NCBI GenBank assembly: GCA_964517315.1
Contig: CAZFCJ010000029.1
Span: forward strand, 1 to 34,356
Reading direction: 5' to 3'
Length of the DNA stretch: 34,356 nucleotides
Origin: DASWJQ01 sp964517315
GTDB lineage: Bacteria > Chloroflexota > Anaerolineae > Anaerolineales > E44-bin32
In this document: piece after piece, positions 25,493-32,685 of the stretch
Numbering within the stretch: position 1 is the stretch's first letter
How the letters are laid out: every line of letters begins with the position of its first letter
Program-made: the position numbers and the translations under genes
The notes under the pieces: generated by a model
What the model saw: only the letters and a program-made list of their open reading frames with translations
Database searches by the model: none
Told to the model about the DNA's origin: nothing

Positions 25493-25966
25493 TCATTTTC
25501 CACCCGCCTCGACGAATGCCGCCAAGTTGTCCAGCGATGCGTTCAGTCCCGCCTCGTGGTCCTCGGGGTTGATGCCGCTGGGCATGTTCTCAGCGCGCAC
25601 GGTCACGAGCGTTCCATCGCCCTCAGGCTGAAACGTCCAAACCATTCGCATGATTCCGGAGAAGGCAGGATCATCGCTTTCGAACACGACTTCTTGCTCG
25701 ATCCTCTTTCCCGGTTCGAGCCTTGTGAGACGGACTTCGACCTCGTCGGAATCGTCGGATGTCTTGCCAGTTCCCTGTTGTGGTTCCTTGTAGGTGAGGA
25801 GCATTCGATAGGAGCCTCCTTGCCGGAAGTCGAAATGCAGCATCCTGGCCACCATATTTCTTGGGGGGAGCCAGCGTTCCATCTCGCCCGGTTCGGCGAA
25901 GGCGCGGTAGACTTTCCCGGGGGAGGCGGAGATCGTTCGCGAGGCAGAATCGACTCTCAGGGACAT
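25493..25966 (-). CDS. SRPBCC/AHSA1-domain protein
   Basis: This 157-residue START-like protein reads SASRTISASPGKVYRAFAEPGEMERWLPPRNMVARM, then FDFRQGGSYRMLLTY, VRLTRLEPGKRIEQEVVF, MVWTFQPEGDGTLVTVRAENMP and a final helix beginning DHEAGLNASLDNLAAFVE. This is the full AHSA1 pattern of the usual length. It probably binds a small hydrophobic ligand in the central cavity; no catalytic residues are apparent. It has no ArsR partner next to it, unlike the SRPBCC gene at 23.3 kb. The ATG at 25966 is preceded only by a weak AAGG. It sits in a stretch of single small genes and remnants. Confidence 0.88.
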   Translation of the reverse strand: MSLRVDSASRTISASPGKVYRAFAEPGEMERWLPPRNMVARMLHFDFRQGGSYRMLLTYKEPQQGTGKTSDDSDEVEVRLTRLEPGKRIEQEVVFESDDPAFSGIMRMVWTFQPEGDGTLVTVRAENMPSGINPEDHEAGLNASLDNLAAFVEAGGK

Positions 25967-26177
25967 GGTTCATTGGCCTTATCGTGGAGGGGTGGGCAAA
26001 TAGGGCGAGCGCATCTTGCACATTTTCTCCTATCGGTTGCAAGCTCAGTGGCCCGCGCGAGTGGACCCGATCGTCCGGTATTCTCACTTCGCCAGCGAAG
26101 CACCACTCTTGTCCCCGTACTCAGGGCCCGTTACGGTCAATTGTCAGCCATCTTCCGTCGAACTCAAAACCAGGAAT

Positions 26178-26822
26178 TCAGTCTCTGGCGAATTTCATGT
26201 GAACCACCTTCTCGGTGGCAATCGTCCTGACAAGCTCAAGACCATGCAGATCATCTCCGACGCCATCGAAAAGTCTCTCGCCACTGCCGAGGAGAAGGGG
26301 GACGATGTGAAGCTCCATTTCGTCTACGAGCCCCGCTGCGAGATACTGTTGGGCCACATCCGCACCGCCTCCGAGTGAGACATCCCTGCCGTCCGCTGCC
26401 TCAATCGCCCGCTCAAGGCCTTTGTGGATGCCATCCGTCACAAAGTAAAACGTCGTTCCTCCGTCGAGCTCAAGTGGTTCGCGCGAGTAGTTCGTAATAA
26501 CGAAGACGGGGTGATGGAAGGGCGGGTTATCTCCCCACCATCCAGTCCAGGGGTCACTTTCATCCCACGGTCCAGGGTGACCACCAAACATGTTGCGTCC
26601 CATGATCGTGGCACCGACATTGCTCCGGTTTTCCATTACTACTTGGTTGCTTTCATTTTCCTCGCCACCTTCCATTCCATGCTGCTCGCGCCACGCGGCG
26701 AGGGCAACGACCCACTCATGCAATCGCTCTCCCCCAATTCCCAACGGCTGATCGACACTCTGATTGGGACCTGCCACGAATCCATCAAGTGATATGGAAA
26801 TGTTGAACCGCAACTTTGCCAT
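26178..26822 (-). CDS. DHFR/RibD-C-like dihydrofolate reductase family protein
   Basis: This 214-residue protein has the fold pattern of small RibD C-terminal/DHFR-like reductases: KLRFNISISLDGFVAGPNQS (residues 4-23), NVGATIMGRNMFGGHPGPW with the nucleotide-contact MGRNMF, HHPVFVITNYSREPLELDGGTTFYFVTDG, then GGGADVAQQYLAAGLVDEMELHIVPLLLGSGERLFDG. Such proteins are presumed NAD(P)H-dependent reductases of unknown substrate and are not the housekeeping FolA. ATG 26822 follows AGGAGG; an upstream extension in the same frame lacks conservation. It stands alone. Confidence 0.9.
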   Translation of the reverse strand: MAKLRFNISISLDGFVAGPNQSVDQPLGIGGERLHEWVVALAAWREQHGMEGGEENESNQVVMENRSNVGATIMGRNMFGGHPGPWDESDPWTGWWGDNPPFHHPVFVITNYSREPLELDGGTTFYFVTDGIHKGLERAIEAADGRDVSLGGGADVAQQYLAAGLVDEMELHIVPLLLGSGERLFDGVGDDLHGLELVRTIATEKVVHMKFARD

Positions 26823-27023
26823 CTCATTTCCTCCTGAAGTTAGACGTACGCAGAGAGAGGTTCCCAACTCTAAATCTCGGATAATGGGCAAATCAAGCCA
26901 CCGGGCAAGTTCTGCTACGGGCTGTCTCAAGGGACGATCCTGACTTCCCTCAAATGCGCCGGGCCTCGAGGAGATCTTTATCCCGCTGGGGGGTACTTGG
27001 GTGTGACCTGTACGCTGACTGTA

Positions 27024-27125
27024 TCAGGCCCGATGGACAATCTGGATCAATTTCCCGCAGGTGTCGTCGAAGACGGCCATGGTGATGCCGCGCTGCACAT
27101 CGTCCACGGAAAACGACGCATAGGG
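27024..27125 (-). pseudogene. VOC/glyoxalase-superfamily remnant
   Basis: The minus-strand frame reads ASFSVDDVQ, then RGITMAVFDDTCGKLIQIVHRA and a stop. This matches the last strands of VOC-superfamily proteins (FSVDDVQ... and AVFDDTCGNLIQI), but the region between the two motifs is missing and no N-terminal half is visible upstream. It is a deletion remnant. Confidence 0.45.
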
Positions 27126-27275
27126 GATCCATCGGATGAGGTCGCTTTGGAGCGGCCCGAGGCAGACGAAGCCCTGCGCCGGCTCGGAACCACGTTACTC
27201 GCCTTCAATGAGCGTCATGAAAGGCTGATGGAAGGGCTTCTGACGTTGGCAAGCAGTGAAAACCGATTCCAGGCG

Positions 27276-27330
27276 ATGGCCTGCGACATAAAAGTTACGC
27301 AGTACCGCGCCATCAGCCGCGGAGTGAGAT
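27276..27330 (-). repeat. Dispersed ~50-bp repeat, copy 3 (diverged)
   Basis: The minus strand reads SAADGAVLRNFYVAGH in one frame, aligning with TAPEGTAVRNLKVAGH and TAPGGAPLRNLKVAGF of the other copies. Blocks such as CTGCGTAAC and GTCGC are shared at the nucleotide level. It is more diverged than copies 1 and 2 are from each other. Confidence 0.4.
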
Positions 27331-27383
27331 GAATTCATGAATGCAATTGATTTGCCAGCGAGTTCAGCCTCGTCTTCGCTAAT

Positions 27384-27494
27384 ATGGAAATGTCACACCG
27401 TCACTTGGCACTGCCAGACACGAACGGTGTGGATTTGTTAGAGTCCCTCGGCGACAGTCCTCACGTTCACATGGTCGTGGAAGCGCGCAAGTAA
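27384..27494 (+). CDS. Possible small ORF, unknown
   Basis: A 36-codon frame ends LPDTNGVDLLESLGDSPHVHMVVEARK and has no strong RBS. The sequence looks protein-like, but I do not recognise it and cannot exclude an antisense shadow of the fragment on the other strand. Low confidence. Confidence 0.2.
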   Translation: MEMSHRHLALPDTNGVDLLESLGDSPHVHMVVEARK

Positions 27495-27716
27495 GGAAGC
27501 CCGCCGTAGTTCAAACCGGTCGCCGGCCCGGGCGTTTTCTATAGGAGTCGCGAGCGAATAAGAGTAGCCCGTTGGAGCAAGCCTCCGACGGCGGCCTGCA
27601 ATCGAAGAGTGGCAGTGGGGCGCGGCAGTCGTTGCCGACCGGCTCGAGCGGCAGCGTGGCACCCTTGGCCACGATCTGGCGCAACGCCTGCGCCGTCGCC
27701 GCCTGGAGAATACGGA

Positions 27717-28127
27717 TTACGTCTGGCGCTCGAGGTTCAGGGCCACGGCCCCTTGAATGAGGGCCTTCAGCGCAGCTTCGTCAATCTCGTCGCCTTCATG
27801 GAGGTCGATAGCGCGCCTGACCTTGCCCCTAAGGCTGGTGTTGAAAAGGCCTGATGGATTCTTTAAAGCAGCGCCCGTGAAGAACGTCAGTTTGACCTTG
27901 TTCTTGTGGGTCTCGCCTGTGCAGATACCGCCGCTGTGGGACCAGACTGATGTACCTGGGTGACGGAGTTTCCTCCCCTTCCACTCTTCGACGATATCCG
28001 AGTCTGCCTCCATAATGATGCGCGGGACTTCTTCAAGCGTCTTGCCGCGCCAATCGCCCAGCTGATGGATCCTCTTCCTGATCAATTCAGAAGCAGTTTC
28101 CCCATGACGCGAGGACGAATTCCTCAT
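27717..28127 (-). CDS. DUF1801 protein
   Basis: This 136-residue protein reads TASELIRKRIHQLGDWRGKTLEEVPRIIMEADSDIVEEWK, then GTSVWSHSGGICTGETHKNKVKLTFFTGAALKNPSGLFN and RRAIDLHEGDEIDEAALKALIQGAVALN. This is the standard pattern of a widespread DUF1801 subgroup of about this length. Function is unknown. ATG 28127 is chosen because GGAGG is 7 nt upstream; a TTG two codons earlier is too close to it. A Cys in the GGICTGE segment is common in the family. Positions 28128-28395 hold nothing that I can support. Confidence 0.88.
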   Translation of the reverse strand: MRNSSSRHGETASELIRKRIHQLGDWRGKTLEEVPRIIMEADSDIVEEWKGRKLRHPGTSVWSHSGGICTGETHKNKVKLTFFTGAALKNPSGLFNTSLRGKVRRAIDLHEGDEIDEAALKALIQGAVALNLERQT

Positions 28128-28395
28128 GATCAAGCCTCCGACTCAATCAGGGACAAGATCGGTTGGCGGCCGGCGATTTCTCCATTCTGACCGAGCTCAT
28201 GCACTCAAGCTCATCAGCTGGTGATTCGCCGGGGGTTGCTCCGCCCGCTTCACCTTCCATAATGTTTCTTCGCTCTTGGAAGGCTACCGGAATTTCTTGT
28301 TTGACAGGTGTGGGCCTTTATCCCGTCAAGTGCTCAAAGGAGTTCTCAAGGGGAAGCCGCAATGCATGCAGACGGCCGTCCCCCCCCACCGGCCT

Positions 28396-29001
28396 CTACG
28401 CAGAGGAAACTGTCGATGGCCTCTTTTCCGCTCGTATCTGTTCTCCCGTCGGACCCGACCATATTTCGAATCCGAGCCAAACGAATCCGATGGATGCGGA
28501 AAAGATCGCCAGGGCCCCCAGGCTCCTTCCGAATGCCCGGAATGGTACGAGAGCGGTAGCCAGTATAAAGGGCACGCCCGACCACTTGTTCACAACTCCT
28601 GCACGCATTGTGGTCACCCCCAGCAACAAGACACCCGCGACCAGGCCAAGAACTCCAGGCGCGCCGATTTCGACCGGTGGCCGCGAAACTTGTACCGCTC
28701 CCACCGACTTCGCGAAGACAACTGTATTGACACCGGTGAGAAGCACGGCGCCCACGGCTCCGAGGCCCGTCCCCAAGAGGCCAAGAAGCCCCAGCCATTC
28801 AGATTGGACGGCGTAGATGCCAATGAACGCAAAGACCATCAGGCTGGTCGCGGAAATCGCGAGGAGCGCTGCCAACGTGTTCGCGGGTTCAATCGAACCT
28901 CCAACCACCAAATTCAGGATTGTTCCGGCCGTCCAAATCACGCCGGCCAAGATTGAGGCCAGCCCAGTAAGTCGCAAACCCAGCCCATTATTCCGTTTCA
29001 T
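28396..29001 (-). CDS. Multi-pass membrane protein of unknown function
   Basis: This 201-residue protein has about six hydrophobic segments (approximately 10-32, 42-65, 68-92, 110-133, 140-155 and 162-182), short loops and a polar C-terminus (GPTGEQIRAEKRPSTVSSA). No motif identifies a transported substrate or an enzyme. The composition (Leu, Gly, Ala, Val) and the AGG AGG-type RBS 5 nt before ATG 29001 support a real gene. It sits between the DUF1801 and SRPBCC genes on the same strand without tight coupling. Confidence 0.75.
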   Translation of the reverse strand: MKRNNGLGLRLTGLASILAGVIWTAGTILNLVVGGSIEPANTLAALLAISATSLMVFAFIGIYAVQSEWLGLLGLLGTGLGAVGAVLLTGVNTVVFAKSVGAVQVSRPPVEIGAPGVLGLVAGVLLLGVTTMRAGVVNKWSGVPFILATALVPFRAFGRSLGALAIFSASIGFVWLGFEIWSGPTGEQIRAEKRPSTVSSA

Positions 29002-29100
29002 CGTGTCCTCCTCACCAACTTGCCAATCTTCCCAGCTAATCGTAGAACAGACGTCTCTTCCTTCGTGCGTTCACCTGATTCTTCAAGACGCAGCTGGCAA

Positions 29101-29526
29101 TCAGCTTTCCAGCGCTTCCTTCAGTTTCTTCAGGCTCGCCTCGATCTCATCGCCGAACTCCTCGGCGAACGTTTCGGATCCCATCTCATATGCACCGGTC
29201 GGCTTTACATCCGCCTCGAACACAATTTCTGTGCCGCGATCGGCCTTGTGCAAATGGAAGCCGCCTTCGAACTGAAGGGGACCCGCTACGCTGCGGGACG
29301 TCGAGATTCGAGGTGGATCGAATTCCACGACCTTCGCCTTGGTCTCAATTTCTCGGCCCAGCACCTCCCGTCGAATCGTCAATTCTGCCCCTTGTTCAAT
29401 CCGACCCTCAACCTGGCGTTGCTTAACCTCCGGCTGCCATTCTGGATCGTTCTCGGGCCGGTTAATGTATTGGAATACTTCCTTCCTTGGACGATCGATG
29501 TGGATCGCGCGGCGGACCGTACTCAT
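29101..29526 (-). CDS. SRPBCC-family (polyketide cyclase-like) protein
   Basis: This 141-residue START-like protein reads VRRAIHIDRPRKEVFQYINRPENDPEWQPEV, then TIRREVLGREIETKAKVVEFDPPRIS, FEGGFHLHKADRGTEIVFEADVKPTG and a C-terminal helix starting EIEASLKKLKEALES. The pattern (hxIxxPxexVFxyixd, W) is characteristic of the polyketide_cyc2 branch. It probably binds a hydrophobic ligand; specificity is unknown. ATG 29526 follows GGAGGG. It is the third SRPBCC protein in 6 kb, alongside those at 23.3 and 25.5 kb; they differ clearly in sequence, so they are not recent duplicates. Confidence 0.88.
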   Translation of the reverse strand: MSTVRRAIHIDRPRKEVFQYINRPENDPEWQPEVKQRQVEGRIEQGAELTIRREVLGREIETKAKVVEFDPPRISTSRSVAGPLQFEGGFHLHKADRGTEIVFEADVKPTGAYEMGSETFAEEFGDEIEASLKKLKEALES

Positions 29527-29744
29527 CGGAGTCCCTCCTTACTCTGCTCGACGGCTAAGCTGAGTCTTGAGATTTTCTCTTGATGGAAGCCAGTGTGCAG
29601 ATGCTTGCTCATTAATGCTAACAGTCGTGTGGTTGTTTCCGGGCCTCCTCACGTGACGGGGAAACATATGCGCCTTCACCCCCTGACCAGTTGGATGCAC
29701 ACGAACTGGCCCCAGAAGAACGGATCGCCCGTCATCCAGACGGA

Positions 29745-30059
29745 TCATCCGAGCTCCGCGAGCAGGAATTCCTTGACCCCCTCCCCGCCCGTCATTTCAA
29801 GCTTGATGCTCTCGCCTTGCGACGGAACCTGCAGTGTGAGCTCGAGGAACGGACAACACACCGTCTCCAACGGCAGCCAGCGGCAGATCTTCTCGAGCAG
29901 CTCCCTTTCGCCAGGAAACTCGAAGCTCAGGCCGTTCCGCACCTCCCGAATGTCGAGAACCATATCCCTCATGCGGGCCTCGGTTTCTTCGATGACCCTC
30001 CGCTCCTCGGCGGACAAAGCGCTCAAGTCGCAGAAAAGCTGTGTCCCGTTCGGCTCCAA
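29745..30059 (-). CDS. Small CCPFL-motif protein of unknown function
   Basis: This protein of about 104 residues reads GTQLFCDLSALSAEERRVIEETEARMRD, then VRNGLSFEFPGERELLEKICRWLPLETVCCPFLELTLQV, and ends LTGGEG-like (MTGGEGVKEFLLAEL). Cys residues occur in LFCDLSAL, ICRW and the vicinal pair CCPF. I recall similar uncharacterised proteins near metal-resistance genes, but this cannot be checked here. The vicinal pair suggests metal or thiol chemistry. The start is taken as TTG 30059 because AGGAGG lies 6 nt upstream; an ATG further upstream (30119) lacks an RBS. It follows the BlaI-operator-controlled membrane genes on the same strand after about 85 nt and may be their last cistron. Confidence 0.68.
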   Translation of the reverse strand: MEPNGTQLFCDLSALSAEERRVIEETEARMRDMVLDIREVRNGLSFEFPGERELLEKICRWLPLETVCCPFLELTLQVPSQGESIKLEMTGGEGVKEFLLAELG

Positions 30060-30144
30060 TTTTCTCCTCCTATTCGTCACCTGCCAACGTAAACTGCTGA
30101 TACGGGAAAGTCTCCCCATCGTGACGCCACTCGTTATCTGATCC

Positions 30145-30816
30145 TTAAGAAACGGAGTCGGACAACGTCGCCTCCCGGATGTTACGTCCACCGGCCAGAG
30201 CGAAGCCCATCGCCGCGACGGCGGCTGTCAGCACCGCGGCGACGACCACGAGCGAATTGGCGATGTGGATTCCCGCCAGGCCCAGCGCGCCTCCGAGGGC
30301 CGCGAAGGCCGGCGCCAGCAGCACGGCCGTCGTCCCGCAGCAGGCGGTGAAAGCCGCCGCGGCGCCCAGGGCGGTGGCGGTGTTCCGCAGGCGAAACCAG
30401 CGAAGCAGCTGGTAGCCGCCGACACCGAGAACCGCGAGATCGGCCAGCAGGTGGCCCAGGCCCAGCAGGCCGTGGTCGGGGCCCTCACTGCCGAGCAGGG
30501 CCAGCCCGGACAGATCGATGGATCGAACCAGCACCAGGCCTAACGCGTCGACGATCATCGCTGCGGCAATGAGGACAACCACCGGAGCCACAAGGAGCCA
30601 TGCGCTGCCACGATATCGAATGTACATCCAGCCAGCCAACCCGGCAGCAGCCAGGAGAACACCAGCCAGCACCCCGCCCCAGCCGAGCGTCAGATGACCC
30701 CATTCGTGCATCCCGACCTCGGCGAGCAGGAGACTGAGGATGACTGCTATCCAGGTGCGAGTTTCCACCATGGCCCTTGCGCGGATCTCAATCGCTGATT
30801 TCACACTTGTGTTCAT
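30145..30816 (-). CDS. Polytopic membrane protein with vicinal Cys pair
   Basis: This 223-residue protein has about six TM segments (roughly 21-38, 45-66, 72-98, 115-138, 150-176 and 182-210). In the fifth segment FTACCGTTAVLLAPAFAALGG places C159-C160 in the membrane, reminiscent of the vicinal pair in the first helix of MerT-type mercury transporters; overall similarity to MerT is not evident. HEWGHLTLGWGG and DHGLLGLGHLLADL add His residues. ATG 30816 overlaps the upstream LiaF-like stop (ATGA), so it is translationally coupled and shares the BlaI-type promoter. The role is unknown; metal handling or envelope stress are both plausible. Confidence 0.78.
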   Translation of the reverse strand: MNTSVKSAIEIRARAMVETRTWIAVILSLLLAEVGMHEWGHLTLGWGGVLAGVLLAAAGLAGWMYIRYRGSAWLLVAPVVVLIAAAMIVDALGLVLVRSIDLSGLALLGSEGPDHGLLGLGHLLADLAVLGVGGYQLLRWFRLRNTATALGAAAAFTACCGTTAVLLAPAFAALGGALGLAGIHIANSLVVVAAVLTAAVAAMGFALAGGRNIREATLSDSVS

Positions 30817-31094
30817 GATCGATCGGACTCTGAACCCGCCAGGGCGCCGCCGGAATGGCCGCTGATCGCGCGCACCAAAAAGGCGGCCCCCACGCCCACG
30901 AGAAGCAGCGGCCAGAACGCGTCGAGGAACCTCTGGGAAAGCAGGTCGAGGTTGTTCAGCAACCAGACGTCGCCGCCAACCACCAGAACGATTCCCCACA
31001 GGTATGACCCGTAACTGGTACTGGGCAGGCACCAGCAAGTACAAATGTTTCGGGTCCGTGGGCCCAGATCATTCAGCTCGGAATCACCTCGCAT
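30813..31094 (-). CDS. Small membrane protein, LiaF-TM/DUF5668-like
   Basis: This 93-residue protein has an unusual N-terminal CTCWC (18-22), then two hydrophobic segments: YLWGIVLVVGGDVWLLNNLDLL (31-52) and FLDAFWPLLLVGVGAAFLVRAI (56-77). The G-x-WLLNNL...FWPLLL-x-G pattern is typical of LiaF-type transmembrane domains, which are linked to cell-envelope stress responses. ATG 31094 has AGGAGG a few nt upstream; a longer in-frame ORF would run through the promoter and operators, so it is rejected. It is the first gene of a short operon preceded by two BlaI-type operators. Confidence 0.8.
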   Translation of the reverse strand: MRGDSELNDLGPRTRNICTCWCLPSTSYGSYLWGIVLVVGGDVWLLNNLDLLSQRFLDAFWPLLLVGVGAAFLVRAISGHSGGALAGSESDRS

Positions 31095-31112
31095 ACGCTC
31101 CTCCTGAGTTGT

Positions 31113-31128
31113 TACTACGAGTGTAGTA
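31113..31128 (-). promoter_or_regulatory. BlaI/MecI-type operator, promoter-distal copy
   Basis: TACTAC-GAGT-GTAGTA (plus-strand reading) is a perfect dyad of the BlaI/MecI/CopY type. It lies downstream of the -10 of the LiaF-like operon, centred 32 bp (about three helical turns) from the copy at 31145-31160, which would favour cooperative repression. Confidence 0.72.
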
Positions 31129-31140
31129 TCCGCTACCAAA

Positions 31141-31169
31141 ACAATACTACGGTTGTAGTAGGTTGTCAA
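31141..31169 (-). promoter_or_regulatory. Promoter of the LiaF-like/membrane operon with embedded BlaI operator
   Basis: On the minus strand, -35 TTGACA (31169-31164) and -10 TATTGT (31146-31141) are 17 bp apart. The spacer is occupied by TACTAC-AACC-GTAGTA (31160-31145), a perfect BlaI-type dyad that would block polymerase. Confidence 0.75.
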
Positions 31170-31189
31170 GGGGCCTTACGCTGTGGGAA

Positions 31190-32170
31190 CTAGAAGACGA
31201 GGACGAACAGCCCCGCCCAGAGCAGACAGGTGGCCAGCGCCTGCAGTCGCAGGTTCTTGGTCGGACCTCGATCATGAAGCTGGCGCTCGACCCGACCGGT
31301 AACACCCGGGCGGGCGCCGAGCAGCTGCGGCAGCGCACTCAACGCGGTTCGCCAGGGACCGCGCTCCTGGGCCGCAAAACGGTAGGACTTGAGCAACATA
31401 CCAGCGAACACCTCCGGTTCCCCCAGGGCCGCGACGGCCATGTCGTCACAGGCCTTCTCTTCTTCGGCCTTCAACGTCGAGGTGAGCAGGTGAGCGATCG
31501 GCACGACGCCTGCAATGTGACGGACGGCTTCGGGCGAGCACCAGGCGGGGTTGCGCAGCATTAGGTGCGCCAGCTCGTGCGCCACCGCGTGGTCCAGCTC
31601 ATCATCGGTCAAGTGAGAGACCAGATCTTTCGGAAAGACGATCGCGGCACGGTCTCCCCGATCGATCACAAGTGGTGAGGGGATCTTCTCATGAACGAGC
31701 GGACGTGGCTGCGGGATGTTCCGCCGCACACAGCAAGCCACATCGCCGGCCACTTCTACTGGGCAGACGCGCAGACTCTTCTGCGCACGCGCCAGGGAGG
31801 CCGCAAGACGGGGCCCATCCTGTGAAGCCTGTTGAGCGGTCGACAGAATCTGCCTTTGTGCGTGTTGTACGTAGACCCGCCGGAGGATCAAGAAACCGCC
31901 CAGCCAGATCAGGAGCCACGGAAGCGTCTGCGGCGGATCCAAGGCCTGTGCATGGAACTCTGAAAGGATCCGCGGCCACGGGGCCACAGCCGAGAGGCCA
32001 ACCAGCACCAGGAGCGACTTGATGACCGGCGCGTACAGCAGCGAGAGTCGCAACCTGCCATAGCCGACACGAAGCACACGCAGGCTGATTAGAACCAGGA
32101 TCCACACGATGAGGCCCGCGAGCACGCTCGCAAACAGGTTGAACTGGAGAAACCGCCAGACGACACTCAT
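31190..32170 (-). CDS. M56-family (BlaR1/MecR1-like) membrane metallopeptidase
   Basis: This 326-residue protein has N-terminal TM helices (about 8-30, 45-62, 83-98), then a cytoplasmic zinc peptidase with HELAH (198-202) and a downstream acidic ligand region EEEKACDDMAVAAL (about 236-249), and ends with one hydrophobic segment (ALATCLLWAGLFVLVF). It resembles the peptidase part of BlaR1/MecR1 but lacks the large C-terminal penicillin-binding sensor, so the signal is not necessarily a beta-lactam. It is expected to relieve BlaI repression by proteolysis, directly or indirectly. ATG 32170 overlaps the blaI-like stop (ATGA). The TACTAC-type operators near both genes define its likely regulon. 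Confidence 0.9.
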   Translation of the reverse strand: MSVVWRFLQFNLFASVLAGLIVWILVLISLRVLRVGYGRLRLSLLYAPVIKSLLVLVGLSAVAPWPRILSEFHAQALDPPQTLPWLLIWLGGFLILRRVYVQHAQRQILSTAQQASQDGPRLAASLARAQKSLRVCPVEVAGDVACCVRRNIPQPRPLVHEKIPSPLVIDRGDRAAIVFPKDLVSHLTDDELDHAVAHELAHLMLRNPAWCSPEAVRHIAGVVPIAHLLTSTLKAEEEKACDDMAVAALGEPEVFAGMLLKSYRFAAQERGPWRTALSALPQLLGARPGVTGRVERQLHDRGPTKNLRLQALATCLLWAGLFVLVF

Positions 32171-32574
32171 TTCCCTTGCCCCTTGCGCTTAGCGCGGATC
32201 AATCGTTCCAAGCGTTCGAGCTCCTCCTCGCTTACTTCCTCTTCCGCATCCAGCAGGTGAGCGATGGCCTGCCCTGCCTGGCCGGCGTAGAGGCGATCAA
32301 TCAGCGACCTCAGCAGCGAGCCGGCCACTTGCTCCTGTGAGGAGGCCGGAGAATACACATACGCGCGACCCTCTTTGCGACGATCCAGCAGCCCCTTTTC
32401 CGCCAAGCGGCTGAGCACGGTCATCACGGTCGTGTACGCCAAGGAACGCTCGGGCTCCAAGGCATCCTGCACCCCGCGCACGTTCGCCTCGCCGAGCTCC
32501 CACAGGGCGCGCATTACGTCGGCTTCAAGGTCGCCGAGCCGTTCTACGCGTAAGTCATTAGCCTCTTTTGCCAT
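32167..32574 (-). CDS. BlaI/MecI-family repressor
   Basis: This 135-residue repressor reads ERLGDLEADVMRALWELGEANVRGVQDALEPERSLAYTTVMTVLSRLAEKGLLDRRKEGRAYVYSP, the complete BlaI winged helix, followed by the dimerisation helices (LLRSLIDRLYAGQAGQAIAHLL) and an acidic tail. Family members bind TACTAC/GTAGTA-type dyads and are inactivated by a partner M56 protease, which is encoded next with a 4-nt overlap. ATG 32574 is chosen. Its promoter (TTGAAC-17-TAACAT) overlaps a perfect operator, so it should repress itself. The -10 ends only about 10 nt before the start codon, so the mRNA is nearly leaderless. Confidence 0.93.
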   Translation of the reverse strand: MAKEANDLRVERLGDLEADVMRALWELGEANVRGVQDALEPERSLAYTTVMTVLSRLAEKGLLDRRKEGRAYVYSPASSQEQVAGSLLRSLIDRLYAGQAGQAIAHLLDAEEEVSEEELERLERLIRAKRKGQGK

Positions 32575-32583
32575 CACACCCTC

Positions 32584-32612
32584 ATGTTACTACGTGTGTA
32601 GTAAAAGTTCAA
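32584..32612 (-). promoter_or_regulatory. blaI-like gene promoter with BlaI operator
   Basis: On the minus strand, -35 TTGAAC (32612-32607) and -10 TAACAT (32589-32584) are spaced 17 bp apart. The dyad TACTAC-GTGT-GTAGTA (32588-32603, plus reading) fills the spacer, the same placement as in the promoter at 31141-31169. Confidence 0.75.
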
Positions 32613-32633
32613 CAAGCCGGGGAAAAGCAGCCC

Positions 32634-32664
32634 TTGACCTTATAGTAACTATAAGGAATACACT
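32634..32664 (+). promoter_or_regulatory. MerR-type promoter/operator of merR-merA
   Basis: -35 TTGACC (32634-32639) and -10 TACACT (32659-32664) are separated by 19 bp. A perfect dyad CCTTATAG-TAA-CTATAAGG (32638-32656) fills the spacer. This is the canonical architecture for MerR-family activation and drives the merR gene itself with merA behind it. Confidence 0.85.
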
Positions 32665-32685
32665 TGGATTACTGGAGGTGGACGC

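Larger units (their letters stand above)
26823..27716. other. Gene-poor stretch with remnants
   Basis: Nearly 900 nt without an intact gene. It contains a VOC-family remnant (27024-27125), copy 3 of the dispersed repeat (27276-27330), a possible small plus-strand ORF (27384-27494), and minus-strand fragments near 27440-27715 in two frames (VIRILQAATAQALRQIVAKG, then RAGDRFELRRASLLARF) that may be another decayed gene. Confidence 0.4.
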
